Origin: DATNPX01 sp036702975
GTDB lineage: Bacteria > Cyanobacteriota > Vampirovibrionia > Obscuribacterales > Obscuribacteraceae
Reading direction: 5' to 3'
Assembly: GCA_036702975.1 (NCBI GenBank)
Contig: DATNPX010000032.1
Location: forward strand, 106,280-170,279
DNA: 64,000 nucleotides
Shown one piece after another: positions 35,325 through 44,868 of the stretch. Position numbers and translations under genes: made by a program. Positions within the stretch are counted from its first letter, which is position 1; each line of letters starts with the position of its first letter. The notes under the pieces were generated by a model, which ran no database searches, had not been told where the DNA came from, and was given only the letters and a program-made list of their open reading frames with translations.

Positions 35325-36638
35325 TTAGCTTGTTACCAACCGGACAAACTTTCTTCTGCCGACTTGCAAAATCCTGGACTGGCCAGGAATCAACTGTACC
35401 GCGGTCATAGGGTCTTTAATCTGCTCGCCGTCCAAGCGCACCCCGCCGTCAATGACAAGTCTTTTAGCTTCTCCGGAACTTGCAGCCAACTTACTGTCAG
35501 CAAGTATTCTGAATAACGGGGTCGAAGCATCCACCACATGCGATGGCATCTCGTCCGGAGCTTGCTTTTGCGAGTGAACCTTTACCCAGCTGGACAGTGC
35601 ATCTTGCGCCGCTGCTTCACTGTGGTACTGGCGGATGATTTGTTGGGCGAGCTTCTGCTTGAACTCCATCGGATTGCCGCCGGACTCAAGAATCGCCTTG
35701 ATAGAATCGATCTCTTTGCCACTCAAACTCGTGGTCAGCTCGAAAAACTTGATCAAAAGACTATCCGGAATGCGCATAATCTTACCGAACATATCTTTGG
35801 CAGTATCCTTCAAACCAACATAGTTGTTGTATGACTTGGACATTTTCTTTTCGCCATCGGTGCCTTCAAGAAGCGGAAGCAGCATGGCCATTTGCGGTTC
35901 CAAACCGAAATGCGGTTGCAACTCGCGTCCTTGCAGAATATTGAATCGCTGGTCGGTGCCACCAAGTTCGATATCAGCCTTGATAGCAACCGAGTCGTAG
36001 GCTTGTAAGAGCGGATAAAAGAGTTCATGGAAAAAGACAGGCTGTTGCTTGTCCAAACGTTCTCCAAAAGCTTCTTTTGCGATCAAACGATTGACTGTGA
36101 CTTTGCTTCCCAATGCCAGCATTTTGCTGAGGTCCATATGAGCAAGCCAGTCGACATTGTTAGTCAGCTCGGTCTTCTCGATATCCAACACCAATCCAGC
36201 CTGATCGAGGTAAGTCTGAGCATTCTCAGCTACCTCTGCTGCACTCAATTGAGGTCTGGAGGAGTTGCGTCCACTGGGATCTCCAAGCTGTGCGGTAAAT
36301 CCACCGATAATTACCACTACTTGATGCCCATACTCCTGGAAGCGCTTCAGTTTTCTCAATACGACTGCGTGTCCTAGGTGCAAATCCGCGGACGTGGGAT
36401 CCACCCCGAACTTAACCCTGAGCGGTCGTCCCTGCTGTCGCAGCAAATGGATCTTGGCCGCCAAACCATGCACTCCGTCTGGCAAAACCTCAGCCCCCCG
36501 GCAGAGCTCACTGGCCTCTTCCAGAACGGCTTCCGGCAATCCAACTTTATTGGGCAAAGGTCCCTCGCTGACCATCCCGGCATTCTCCTCATTCGAATTC
36601 TGTTCTGAGTCTATTGTGATTTTCGTTTCGCTTGTCAT
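35325..36638 (-). CDS. tyrS: Tyrosyl-tRNA synthetase
   Basis: Attaches tyrosine to tRNA-Tyr. The class I signatures are HLGH at residues 87-90 and KMSKS at 265-269. The sequence GGFTAQLGDPSGR and GGTDQRFN match the TyrZ-like bacterial subtype, and residues 372-437 form the S4 RNA-binding domain. The N-terminus carries an acidic extension of about 30 residues; an internal Met at residue 22 is another possible start. It diverges from leuS across a 270-base gap that holds a copy of the palindromic repeat. Confidence 0.95.
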   Translation of the reverse strand: MTSETKITIDSEQNSNEENAGMVSEGPLPNKVGLPEAVLEEASELCRGAEVLPDGVHGLAAKIHLLRQQGRPLRVKFGVDPTSADLHLGHAVVLRKLKRFQEYGHQVVVIIGGFTAQLGDPSGRNSSRPQLSAAEVAENAQTYLDQAGLVLDIEKTELTNNVDWLAHMDLSKMLALGSKVTVNRLIAKEAFGERLDKQQPVFFHELFYPLLQAYDSVAIKADIELGGTDQRFNILQGRELQPHFGLEPQMAMLLPLLEGTDGEKKMSKSYNNYVGLKDTAKDMFGKIMRIPDSLLIKFFELTTSLSGKEIDSIKAILESGGNPMEFKQKLAQQIIRQYHSEAAAQDALSSWVKVHSQKQAPDEMPSHVVDASTPLFRILADSKLAASSGEAKRLVIDGGVRLDGEQIKDPMTAVQLIPGQSRILQVGRRKFVRLVTS

Positions 36639-36824
36639 TTGCTTTGTGCGCCGGCCAATCCAAGAGATGCAACTGTCTACGACAGTCAGACATACTGCCC
36701 AAAGCTCTTACAGAGACGGCGATATAGCGCCGTGGGCAGCTAAGAATCTTAGCATGGCAGGCAGTTCTCTTGTTCAGGTGTGGCGCCTAGGCTAAGATTT
36801 CTAGCTTGGGCATGGTCAGTCGCC

Positions 36825-36856
36825 AAAAAGTTGAACCGATATCGGTTCAACTTTTT
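36825..36856. repeat. Dispersed palindrome, copy 3 (between tyrS and leuS)
   Basis: A perfect 32-bp element (A5, the 22-bp core, T5) in the divergent tyrS-leuS gap, 52 bases before the leuS ATG. No upstream plus-strand gene ends here, so it cannot be an ordinary 3' terminator for leuS or tyrS. Confidence 0.95.
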
Positions 36857-36908
36857 ACAGACCAGTTTAATGTGCCCGGCAAGCCCTAAAACCACAAGCG
36901 GGACACAC

Positions 36909-39524
36909 ATGGTAATCAAGAACGAGAACGGAGTTAAAACTGGGTTGACCAATCAGTATTGCCCTCAGGACTTCGAAGAGAAGTGGCAGAAACACTGGGA
37001 AGAGGCTGGCATTTATCAAGCCCACGACAACGACAAGCGAGAAAAGTTCTACTCTCTCGTCATGTTTCCATACCCATCGGGCGATCTGCACATGGGGCAC
37101 ATGCGCGTCTACACCATCTCCGACGTGATTAGCCGCCAACGTCGCATGCAGGGAAAGAACGTACTCAATCCCATGGGATGGGATGCTTTCGGCTTGCCTG
37201 CTGAAAACGCCGCTATCAAGAATAAAAAACATCCAGAGCAATGGACCAAATCCAACATCGCCTTCATGCGCGACCAGCAGCTGAAGAAACTTGGCACAAG
37301 CTTCGATTGGCGAAGAGAAGTGACCACTTGCGACCAGGATTACTACCACTGGACGCAATGGCTCTTTCTCAAATTCTACGAAAAAGGTCTTGCAGTCCGA
37401 AAAGAGGCTCCCGTCAATTGGTGTCCGCAGTGCCAAACGGTTCTCGCAAACGAGCAAGTTGAAGAAGGCTGCTGCTGGCGCCATCCGGAGACAAAAGTCG
37501 AACAAGTGCAGATGAAGCAGTGGTTCTTGAAAATCACTGACTATGCTGAACAACTACTTGCCGACCTGGATAAGCTAAAAGGTTGGCCTGAGAAAGTTAA
37601 GATCATGCAGCGTAACTGGATCGGCAAGTCACGAGGAGCCGAGCTTTCGTTTACGGTTGAAAGCACGCCAAATATCCAAATCACAGTATTCACCACTCGC
37701 CCTGACACCGTATTCGGTATCAGCTATCTCGTTCTAGCACCAGAACATCCACTGGTGGCGAAGCTGACCACAGCCGAAAACCAGGAGTCAGTCAAACGTT
37801 ACGTCGAAGAGACGAGCCGCAAAACCGAGTTAGAACGTTTAACCGGCGAGAAAGTAAAAACAGGAGTGCCGCTGGGAACGCATGTCATCAATCCTTTCAA
37901 CGGAGATATCGTACCTATTTGGGTGGCCGACTATGTTTTGTTTAACTACGGAACCGGCGCAGTGATGGGCGTTCCGGCGCACGACGAGCGAGACTTCGCC
38001 TTCGCAAAACTCTTCAACTTGCCAATCGTGGAAGTGATATCACAAGACGGCAAAGCCAAGAAAGAAGGGCTCAAAGAGGCATTTGTCGAATCTGGTGTGA
38101 TGATCAACTCCGGACAGTTCAACGGCTTACCTATGGAAGAGGGAAAGCAAAAGATCATCGAATTTGCCGAGGATAACAAATTCGGTTCTGGTAAAACCCT
38201 ATTTAGACTGCGGGATTGGTTGATCAGCAGACAAAGATATTGGGGTTGTCCGATCCCACTGGTGCACTGCAATAAGTGTGGCATTGTACCGATTGCGGAG
38301 TCTTCATTGCCCGTAGTTCTGCCGATCGAAGGCATCGAGATGACGGGCGAAGGTGGCTCGCCCTTAGCGCGCATGGAGTCTTTCTATTCTGTCGCATGTC
38401 CTCAATGTGGTGAAAAAGCTCGCCGCGAGACCGACACGATGGATACATTCATCGATTCCAGCTGGTACTACCTGCGTTATGCAGACGCTCAAAATCCGAA
38501 GGAGGCTTTCTCCAAGGAGAAAGCGAATTACTGGATGCCTGTGGACCAGTACGTAGGCGGCGTCGAGCACGCCATCCTGCATTTACTCTACTCACGCTTC
38601 TTCACGAAGGCTCTCAGAGACATGGGACTAGTGGATTGCGACGAACCCTTTACAAATTTGTTGTCGCAAGGCATGGTAACTAAGTTTTCACCAACGTCAG
38701 GACGCATCGAAAAGATGTCCAAGTCGCGCGGGAACGTTGTGGGTACGACAGATTTCTTCAAGAAATATGGTGCTGACGCTGCACGTTTGTTTACGCTGTT
38801 TGCGGCTCCTCCCGAACAAGAGCTTGAGTGGTCGGAAGAAGGCGCGGTTGGTCAATTCCGTTTCCTGTCACGCATTTGGCGGTTGGTTGAAGAGTTGTTC
38901 GAACAAAAAGCGATAGTGTTAGGCACTGTCGATGATACTGAGTTCCAACTTGACTCGCTCGATCAGCCCGGACAGCAACTTTTGCAACTGGTGCACAAAT
39001 CTGTCAAGGCCGTCTCACTCGACTTGAGCCAGGAACGATTTATCTTCAACACTGCAATCGCCCGTTGCATGGAGCTCGTCAACGGACTCTATAAATACCA
39101 CGGCGAGCGTTCGGAAGCAGCAAGCGGAAAGAGCACCACAGCATCGGTTCAACCATATACAGCCGAACAGAAGTCACTGATCACATTCGCCATCAGCCGG
39201 CTGCTTTTGTTGCTAGCCCCAATGGCACCACACACAACCGAGGAGCTCTGGCAGAAATGCCAGTTCGGAGGCACCAACTGCGTATCCATCCACGTCACAG
39301 AATGGCCGGCCTACTCGGAAGCACTGACAGTCGATAATCAGCTCGAGCTCGTATTTCAGGTAAACGGCAAGGTTGTGAGCAAAGCTGTTGTCGCTCGAGG
39401 AATAAAAAAAGAGGACGCCGAAAAATTGGCTCTCGCGGACGCGAAAATTAAGGCAAAAATCGAGGACAAGCAGGTCAGAAAAGTGATTGTGGTCCCCGAC
39501 AAGCTCGTTAACGTGGTAATTTGA
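36909..39524 (+). CDS. leuS: Leucyl-tRNA synthetase
   Basis: Attaches leucine to tRNA-Leu. The 871-residue protein has the class I HIGH-type motif HMGH at 61-64 (PYPSGDLHMGHMRVYT), a CP1 editing domain (GVPAHDERDFAFA) and KMSKS at 602-606, with the anticodon-binding and C-terminal regions following. The ATG at 36909 is chosen; an upstream TTG-type extension would translate through the palindromic repeat. No T-box-like structure is seen in the leader. Confidence 0.96.
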   Translation: MVIKNENGVKTGLTNQYCPQDFEEKWQKHWEEAGIYQAHDNDKREKFYSLVMFPYPSGDLHMGHMRVYTISDVISRQRRMQGKNVLNPMGWDAFGLPAENAAIKNKKHPEQWTKSNIAFMRDQQLKKLGTSFDWRREVTTCDQDYYHWTQWLFLKFYEKGLAVRKEAPVNWCPQCQTVLANEQVEEGCCWRHPETKVEQVQMKQWFLKITDYAEQLLADLDKLKGWPEKVKIMQRNWIGKSRGAELSFTVESTPNIQITVFTTRPDTVFGISYLVLAPEHPLVAKLTTAENQESVKRYVEETSRKTELERLTGEKVKTGVPLGTHVINPFNGDIVPIWVADYVLFNYGTGAVMGVPAHDERDFAFAKLFNLPIVEVISQDGKAKKEGLKEAFVESGVMINSGQFNGLPMEEGKQKIIEFAEDNKFGSGKTLFRLRDWLISRQRYWGCPIPLVHCNKCGIVPIAESSLPVVLPIEGIEMTGEGGSPLARMESFYSVACPQCGEKARRETDTMDTFIDSSWYYLRYADAQNPKEAFSKEKANYWMPVDQYVGGVEHAILHLLYSRFFTKALRDMGLVDCDEPFTNLLSQGMVTKFSPTSGRIEKMSKSRGNVVGTTDFFKKYGADAARLFTLFAAPPEQELEWSEEGAVGQFRFLSRIWRLVEELFEQKAIVLGTVDDTEFQLDSLDQPGQQLLQLVHKSVKAVSLDLSQERFIFNTAIARCMELVNGLYKYHGERSEAASGKSTTASVQPYTAEQKSLITFAISRLLLLLAPMAPHTTEELWQKCQFGGTNCVSIHVTEWPAYSEALTVDNQLELVFQVNGKVVSKAVVARGIKKEDAEKLALADAKIKAKIEDKQVRKVIVVPDKLVNVVI

Positions 39525-39665
39525 AAAAGGCAGGCGGGCGCCTCTTGACTTAACGCGACTGGAAAATCTGTTCGGGACCGGTCATTATTTAGAAGTGCAT
39601 TCTCTTAATTATTTCGAGGATGTGGAAATATTATTTAGAGAACGGGTTTTATTTCAGGCGGTGCA

Positions 39666-40622
39666 ATGACTTTACAACGATTCGAACCAGCTCCAGGGCC
39701 AGGCGGCAAAGTCGAATTTGACGAAAAAGGCAACTCGGCGGCCCTCTTCACGATTCTCATGATTCTCGCCGTAGCGGGTTGCTACGCCATGGGGGCCAAA
39801 AAAGAGGAGTTTTGGCTCGCACACAACTGCTGGTCAATCGGTTCAATGGCCGACCTTATTCAAAGTCACAATTATGGCGCCCTGATCAATCCTCTCTTGT
39901 TGTCAAATTTTGCTTCATTCAACATGCTCCACATGGGCTTAACCATGTATTTCTTTTGGGTATTCGGCGGTCACATAGAAAGTCGCATCGGCACGGCGCG
40001 GTATCTTCCGCTGGTTCTCTTCGGTTGCACTTTGCCCTGGCTGCTATTGCAGTTCGAGGCCGGCTCGATGAGGTCGATGACGTACTTTGGAGCGTTGTTT
40101 ATCCAGTGCGCGATCATCGGTGGTTATGTCGTCATACCGCCCAAGCCACTCAAAGCGTACGGACAAGGCACCGTACAGCCGAAAAATCAGATCTTCAAAA
40201 AAGAAGAAAGAAAAGATCCAAGAAGTAAATACATCGCCAATCCCTTGACCTTTATCGCTGTTTTTGTCGGCTGCCAGGCATTCTTCCACTTCTGGTGCAA
40301 TACAGGCATTCCCAATCCGATTCAGCAGGGCACCTGGTGGCTCGCACCCTTTGGCAAGACATTTGACACCTTCAGACTTTTCCCATGTATTCTGGCGTTC
40401 GCCATAGGCTATGCAGTGGCCAGCATGTCGGTGGCCAGCGCTTCTCAAGCACTGAACGAGGGTCCGCTGGCGGTGCAAGCGCTTCGCCGCTACCGCGAAC
40501 TTCTAGACCTTGACGTGAAGCACGAAGAGGCCTTGAGAGGAACCGCGAGAACGCTCGGACTCTCCTACGACAAAACAAAAGAGTTGATTGCGCGTAACAA
40601 GAACAAAATGCGCATTAAGTAA
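39666..40622 (+). CDS. Rhomboid-fold membrane protein, probably not a protease
   Basis: A 318-residue protein with about six hydrophobic helices. The second to third helices (SFNMLHMGLTMYFFWVFGG, then HIESRIGTARYLPLVLFG) match the rhomboid pattern of His-x-x-x-Asn-like helix, then FGxxxExxxGxxxF. The helix that should carry the catalytic GxSG reads TYFGALFIQCAIIGG, with no Ser. It is therefore likely an inactive rhomboid (a chaperone or quality-control type). A cytoplasmic loop (QIFKKEERKDPRSK) and a helical C-terminus follow. It lies 141 bases after leuS on the same strand. Confidence 0.65.
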   Translation: MTLQRFEPAPGPGGKVEFDEKGNSAALFTILMILAVAGCYAMGAKKEEFWLAHNCWSIGSMADLIQSHNYGALINPLLLSNFASFNMLHMGLTMYFFWVFGGHIESRIGTARYLPLVLFGCTLPWLLLQFEAGSMRSMTYFGALFIQCAIIGGYVVIPPKPLKAYGQGTVQPKNQIFKKEERKDPRSKYIANPLTFIAVFVGCQAFFHFWCNTGIPNPIQQGTWWLAPFGKTFDTFRLFPCILAFAIGYAVASMSVASASQALNEGPLAVQALRRYRELLDLDVKHEEALRGTARTLGLSYDKTKELIARNKNKMRIK

Positions 40623-40641
40623 AATTCAAACAATGCCTGGC

Positions 40642-40675
40642 GGGCAGCAGTTAATGAGGCTGCTCCTTTATCTTT
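40642..40675 (+). terminator. Candidate terminator after the rhomboid-like gene
   Basis: GGGCAGC pairs with GCTGCTC (one G-U) across a ten-base loop, followed by a T-rich but interrupted tract. Confidence 0.45.
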
Positions 40676-40791
40676 GCATCCCAGCTGAAGCCTAAATATT
40701 GCATAAGTTAGGACCAGTGGCACTGGTGCTAATATAGCGGCTCTTGACCTCTGCAACTTAGACAGTGATATAGGCGATCGGTATTTAGTTT

Positions 40792-42792
40792 TTGAACTCA
40801 CTCGAGCCAAGCGGCAATAGAAACTCCAACGACACAACCAGACTTTTGGAAAGCGCTTTGAGAGCATCTCCGGAAACCGAGTCGTCTTGGATTGGGCGCA
40901 TACGCTGGATGCGCGTCCTGCAAATAGTATTGGACGCCCTGCTTACCTCGATATCATTCTGTGGCGCCTTCCTCATTCGCTTCGACGGCCGCCTCGTTGA
41001 ACCAGCGCAAGGCTTGACTTATGTTCACCAGCTTCTCTGGTTACTGCCAGTCGTTGTCAGCTTGCGCCTATCCGCCAACTGGATCTGCGGTGTCTATCGC
41101 CGGTTATGGCGTTACACTGGATTGACCGAGGTAATGGAGTTAGGACTGGCAGTTCTTTCGGTCAGCTCGATTCTTTATGTCGCCCGTGCGCTTGGCATGT
41201 TGGCAGTCGACAATAATCAGCTCTCATTCGGCATCATCTCAATTGACTTCGGACTATGCTTCATCATCCTCACTGGGCCTCGCGTGCTCAGACGACTACA
41301 AACCGAGCACAATCAAAGGCGGCACTGGCGTCAGCCCGTTAGAAGACGCGCACTGTTAGTTGGAGCTGGAGATGCCGGACAGCTCGTTTTGCGCGAACTT
41401 GGACAACGCTCAGACCTCGGCGTGGACGTCGTCGGATTGCTCGACGATGATCCGAGCAAAGTAAAAAAACGCATGGGTCATCTCACCGTATTTGGTACCA
41501 CTAAAGAGCTACCAAAATTGGTCGAAGCTCTCTTCATAGACCAGGTGATAATCGCCATGCCTTCAGCCCCTCCGGCTGAAATTCGCCGCATCGTCGACAT
41601 GTGCCGCAAAGCGGAAGTAGAAACACGAATTCTTCCCGGACTTTTTGAATTAATCAATGGACGCGTGAGCGTGAGCCAGTTGCGGGAAGTGTCACTTGAG
41701 GATCTGCTCGGGCGCGAACCGGTAAAGTTAGACTCAGCGGCAATCGCAAATTACATCGAGGGACGCTGTGTCCTCGTTACTGGCGCTGGAGGCTCAATCG
41801 GCAGTGAACTTTGCCGCCAGATCATGCGCTACCAACCAGCAAAAATGCTCTTGTTAGGCAAAGGTGAAAATTCAATATTTGCCATTCATCAAGAACTACA
41901 AGGCCGCCCGGAACCAGTCACGCTCGTTCCGGTGATCGCCGATATCCGTGACCATCAGCGCATCACCGGCATCTTCGATAAACATCAACCACAAGTCGTC
42001 TTTCATGCGGCTGCCCACAAGCATGTTCCGTTGATGGAAGCGAACGTATCCGAAGCGATAAACAACAACGTCGGCGGCACTAGAAACATTGCGGAAATCT
42101 CGGCAGAGTTTGGAGTAGAGACTTTCGTGCTCGTGTCCAGCGACAAAGCCGTAAATCCGACCTCGGTTATGGGCGCAACAAAGCGTATCGCTGAACTTAT
42201 CGTGCAAGACCTGGCAAAACGTAGTAAGACTAAGTACGTAGCTGTCCGCTTCGGCAACGTGCTAGCTAGCCGAGGTTCAGTCATTCCGCTATGGAAACAG
42301 CAGATTGCCGGCGGCGGCCCAGTGACCGTCACTCACCCAGAAGCGACGCGTTACTTCATGTTGATACCAGAAGCAGTGCAGTTAATTTTGCAAGCCGGTG
42401 CGTTGGGTAACGGTGGTGAAATTTACGTCCTCGATATGGGCAAGCCTGTGCGGATCGTAGATCTCGCCCACGATTTGATTAAATTCTCGGGACTGCGTCC
42501 GGGGCAAGATATCGAAATCAAGTTTATTGGGCTGAGACCGGGAGAGAAGCTTTACGAAGAGCTATTAACCGCAGAGGAAGGCTTGACGAAAACGGTCTAC
42601 GAGAAAATATTCGTTGGACAACCACAACCGATCGATTCGAGTGTCCTTGCTCGATCGCTGACTGGTCTTTTCCGTAACGCTCAGCACGATGATGAAGGCG
42701 CGATTCGACAAGCTTTGCATGAGCTCGTCGGCGGCTCGCTCATACCGGAGAAGTTGTCGGTTGAATTCGAACATCAACGTGAGGGACTGTAG
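40792..42792 (+). CDS. Membrane nucleotide-sugar 4,6-dehydratase/epimerase (CapD/PglF-like)
   Basis: A 666-residue protein of the polysaccharide biosynthesis family that modifies UDP-GlcNAc-type sugars. The N-terminal 150 residues hold four membrane helices, then a CoA-binding-like Rossmann domain (LLVGAGDAGQLVLREL), then the SDR dehydratase domain with VLVTGAGGSIGSELCRQI and SSDKAVNPTSVMGATKRIAE. The active site is MxxxK in place of YxxxK, as in WbpM/PglF. The TTG start is weak; an ATG at 40909 would shorten the first helix region. The 3' end overlaps the convergent gene by 53 bases. Confidence 0.9.
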   Translation: MNSLEPSGNRNSNDTTRLLESALRASPETESSWIGRIRWMRVLQIVLDALLTSISFCGAFLIRFDGRLVEPAQGLTYVHQLLWLLPVVVSLRLSANWICGVYRRLWRYTGLTEVMELGLAVLSVSSILYVARALGMLAVDNNQLSFGIISIDFGLCFIILTGPRVLRRLQTEHNQRRHWRQPVRRRALLVGAGDAGQLVLRELGQRSDLGVDVVGLLDDDPSKVKKRMGHLTVFGTTKELPKLVEALFIDQVIIAMPSAPPAEIRRIVDMCRKAEVETRILPGLFELINGRVSVSQLREVSLEDLLGREPVKLDSAAIANYIEGRCVLVTGAGGSIGSELCRQIMRYQPAKMLLLGKGENSIFAIHQELQGRPEPVTLVPVIADIRDHQRITGIFDKHQPQVVFHAAAHKHVPLMEANVSEAINNNVGGTRNIAEISAEFGVETFVLVSSDKAVNPTSVMGATKRIAELIVQDLAKRSKTKYVAVRFGNVLASRGSVIPLWKQQIAGGGPVTVTHPEATRYFMLIPEAVQLILQAGALGNGGEIYVLDMGKPVRIVDLAHDLIKFSGLRPGQDIEIKFIGLRPGEKLYEELLTAEEGLTKTVYEKIFVGQPQPIDSSVLARSLTGLFRNAQHDDEGAIRQALHELVGGSLIPEKLSVEFEHQREGL

Positions 42793-44011
42793 CCAGCCCC
42801 GCCACCAGATATAAGGGCAAGATCTTGCACAATTTAGGCGAGATATATTGCTCTAACCGTTCCCGCGTCAATGATTCAAACTGCAAACAAGCCTCCAACA
42901 ATGTACCAGAGGACCAATAGCTTCTGTCAGCACGGGTCCAAAATGACATCAGGTACATTTGCAGATACTTGCGACTGACGCCATGAAAGTTGTGCTTAAG
43001 AAAGAGAATTAGCTTGTCTAGGAACTGTTGAAAATCAAAGTCCTTGCATCCATCAAACACACCGGCGGTAGTGGCAGAATTAGTAAGTGCATTCACCAAC
43101 ATATTTGCTTCATAATTGGCAATCCAATGAAAGCCAGGTCTGTTGCAGTTGAGTTGGCGCCGATTATAATCGGGCTCATGTATCAGCAAACGAAATCGAG
43201 CACCGCCAATGGCTTCAATCTTCCCGTCAATCTCCAGGATGCTGAGAGCCACAGAGAGCTGTCCAGCCGTTATCTGCATGAGCTCACAAAGTTGGTCAAA
43301 ATGCATAGGGCCTTCGGCGAGCAGCTTTAAAATAGTAGCTGCATGGTCAGCACTTGCCGAACTGACAAACTGAGAACAGGAGGCTTTGTCCATAGGGCCT
43401 GACGACTGCTCGTCCGACTGACAATAATCACTGGTGCTCGTTGTCAAGTCGGCGAAATTGACCTCGGTATCTCTTTGTAGATTTTCGTTGTCCTCCTCAG
43501 CACGTGGGTGAAATCTAGCCGGAGTCTCACGACTTCTTTTACATACGAAGGCAGCCAGAACTGCAGAAGAGGCCATCAAAGAATCCGCTGGTAGCTCGCG
43601 TTCAATCACGAGAGAGAGCTTGCGAAAGACGTTCCAAGCAGTCGAATAGGCGACTGTAGCAACTCTATGCAAGTCGAAGGCGTTGAAAGTGATACCACGC
43701 TCAATCATCCAGATCGCCCCCAACCAAAGGCTTAGGTTTCTGACGCTGCGGAGAACGCACTGGCCCGTGATCCAGACCTGGCTCTGGCAATCCGGACAGC
43801 GAAAAAACCGGCCATTCAAATCCGCTGCTTCAGATTGAACAAGTCCGCATTTATGGCATCGAAGGAGCCCTGCCTTTAACGCGCGTTCCAGAATCTCTTG
43901 CAGACAATCTTCATCGTTAGGAAATGCGTTCTTGTACTGACGCCATGTCTCATTGACGTTTTCAAATCTACTGGCTTCCGGAGTTTTGTCAGGTTTCTGG
44001 GCGTTCTTCAT
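42740..44011 (-). CDS. Domesticated IS1595-type transposase derivative with winged helix
   Basis: A 423-residue protein. Residues 52-75 form a zinc ribbon (CHKCG, RCPDC), then a helix-turn-helix region (LSLWLGAIWMIERGITFNAF, then YSTAWNVFRKL) as in IS1595/ISXO2 transposases. The C-terminus near 343 reads HGVSRKYLQMYL, also a match to that family's end. The catalytic DDE core between them is missing. In its place are a disordered acidic linker (about 155-220) and a DprA-like winged helix (ATILKLLAEGPMHFDQLCEL, 225-275). It probably binds DNA without transposing. GAGGGG precedes the ATG; no terminal inverted repeats are seen. Confidence 0.7.
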   Translation of the reverse strand: MKNAQKPDKTPEASRFENVNETWRQYKNAFPNDEDCLQEILERALKAGLLRCHKCGLVQSEAADLNGRFFRCPDCQSQVWITGQCVLRSVRNLSLWLGAIWMIERGITFNAFDLHRVATVAYSTAWNVFRKLSLVIERELPADSLMASSAVLAAFVCKRSRETPARFHPRAEEDNENLQRDTEVNFADLTTSTSDYCQSDEQSSGPMDKASCSQFVSSASADHAATILKLLAEGPMHFDQLCELMQITAGQLSVALSILEIDGKIEAIGGARFRLLIHEPDYNRRQLNCNRPGFHWIANYEANMLVNALTNSATTAGVFDGCKDFDFQQFLDKLILFLKHNFHGVSRKYLQMYLMSFWTRADRSYWSSGTLLEACLQFESLTRERLEQYISPKLCKILPLYLVAGLATVPHVDVRIQPTTSPV

Positions 44012-44124
44012 ACCGTTTTCCCCTCTACTTTATTAACGTAAGAAGGCGATAAAAAGTTCAATTGGAGTCACAGAATCGACTCAGACTCTGACAGTATTTT
44101 GGCGCGTCGCACCTGGTATCGAAA

Positions 44125-44154
44125 AATTGTTGAATCGATATCGGTTCAACAATT
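44125..44154. repeat. Dispersed palindrome, copy 4 (coordinated flank change)
   Basis: AATTGTTGAATCGATATCGG then TTCAACAATT. The flanks are ATT and AAT instead of AAA and TTT, so both sides changed together and stay complementary. One inner base (T for C) gives a G-T pair. It lies 54 bases after the tetR stop and 114 bases before the transposase-derived gene. Confidence 0.93.
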
Positions 44155-44207
44155 AAAACGGACCCACAGCATACGCCGCTTTACAGCTAAAATAAATCCC
44201 ATTGCGA

Positions 44208-44789
44208 CTAGGAAACGATCACATCTTCGAAGAGCGCGTGTTGCAATACTTTCACTGCACTCGCTTTTAGTTCGTCTGTCTGACCATTCTCAGAAAACAC
44301 GCAGGAAATCATGAGTCCATGCAAAATCGATAGCATAACGTCAGCCAGCGATTGCGGTTCGTAGTGGCGTACGTATTGCTTTTTCATGAGTTCCTGCAAC
44401 ACTATCGCCACTTGATTGCGAAACAAAGTCCGCGGACTAGTCTGTTCGCATCGGGGTTCCGGCATTGATCGCTTTAGAAGGGCAAGCAGATCGCGCTCCT
44501 CTTTTCCTATTCGGAGGCTAAAGTCAACCAACGAATCAATGCCACTGGGATCGTTCAGTTGTTTTATCAAATGGATAAAGTTTTCACCGAGCCGCCCAAA
44601 GAAGTCCTCCCCAATAGCGCTAGCCAAAGCCTCTTTGGATTCAAAATAGAGATAAAGAGTGCCTGGAGCAACACCAGCTTCGGCTGCGATGTCAGACATC
44701 TTAGCCGCACCATAGCCGTCTCTCAACAAAATCGTGCGGCCTGCAGTCAGAATTGAGGTTCGCTTCGCGGGATCTATCTTTCTCGCCAT
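44208..44789 (-). CDS. TetR-family transcriptional regulator
   Basis: A 193-residue repressor. The N-terminal helix-turn-helix (SDIAAEAGVAPGTLYLYFESK, shown in part) is standard TetR, starting MARKIDPAKRTSILTAG. The C-terminal ligand domain is divergent and has no named ligand. It is last in a same-strand run of three genes (yceI-like, small protein, tetR). A paired operator-like sequence lies before the first gene, so it may control its own unit. That link is inference from position. Confidence 0.88.
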   Translation of the reverse strand: MARKIDPAKRTSILTAGRTILLRDGYGAAKMSDIAAEAGVAPGTLYLYFESKEALASAIGEDFFGRLGENFIHLIKQLNDPSGIDSLVDFSLRIGKEERDLLALLKRSMPEPRCEQTSPRTLFRNQVAIVLQELMKKQYVRHYEPQSLADVMLSILHGLMISCVFSENGQTDELKASAVKVLQHALFEDVIVS

Positions 44790-44868
44790 TTAATTATTCG
44801 GATTAACTACGGTGCCAGAAGTGTTTAACAAAAAGCGCCCACCACAGCAAAGCTCTCATCAACTCAGT

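Noticed and set aside
36780..36908. N-terminal extension of leuS from an upstream start
   Set aside because: The extension reads through the palindrome and has no family match; the ATG at 36909 starts the normal LeuS N-terminus.
42740..44011. Active insertion sequence
   Set aside because: The DDE residues are missing and no terminal inverted repeats or target duplications were seen.
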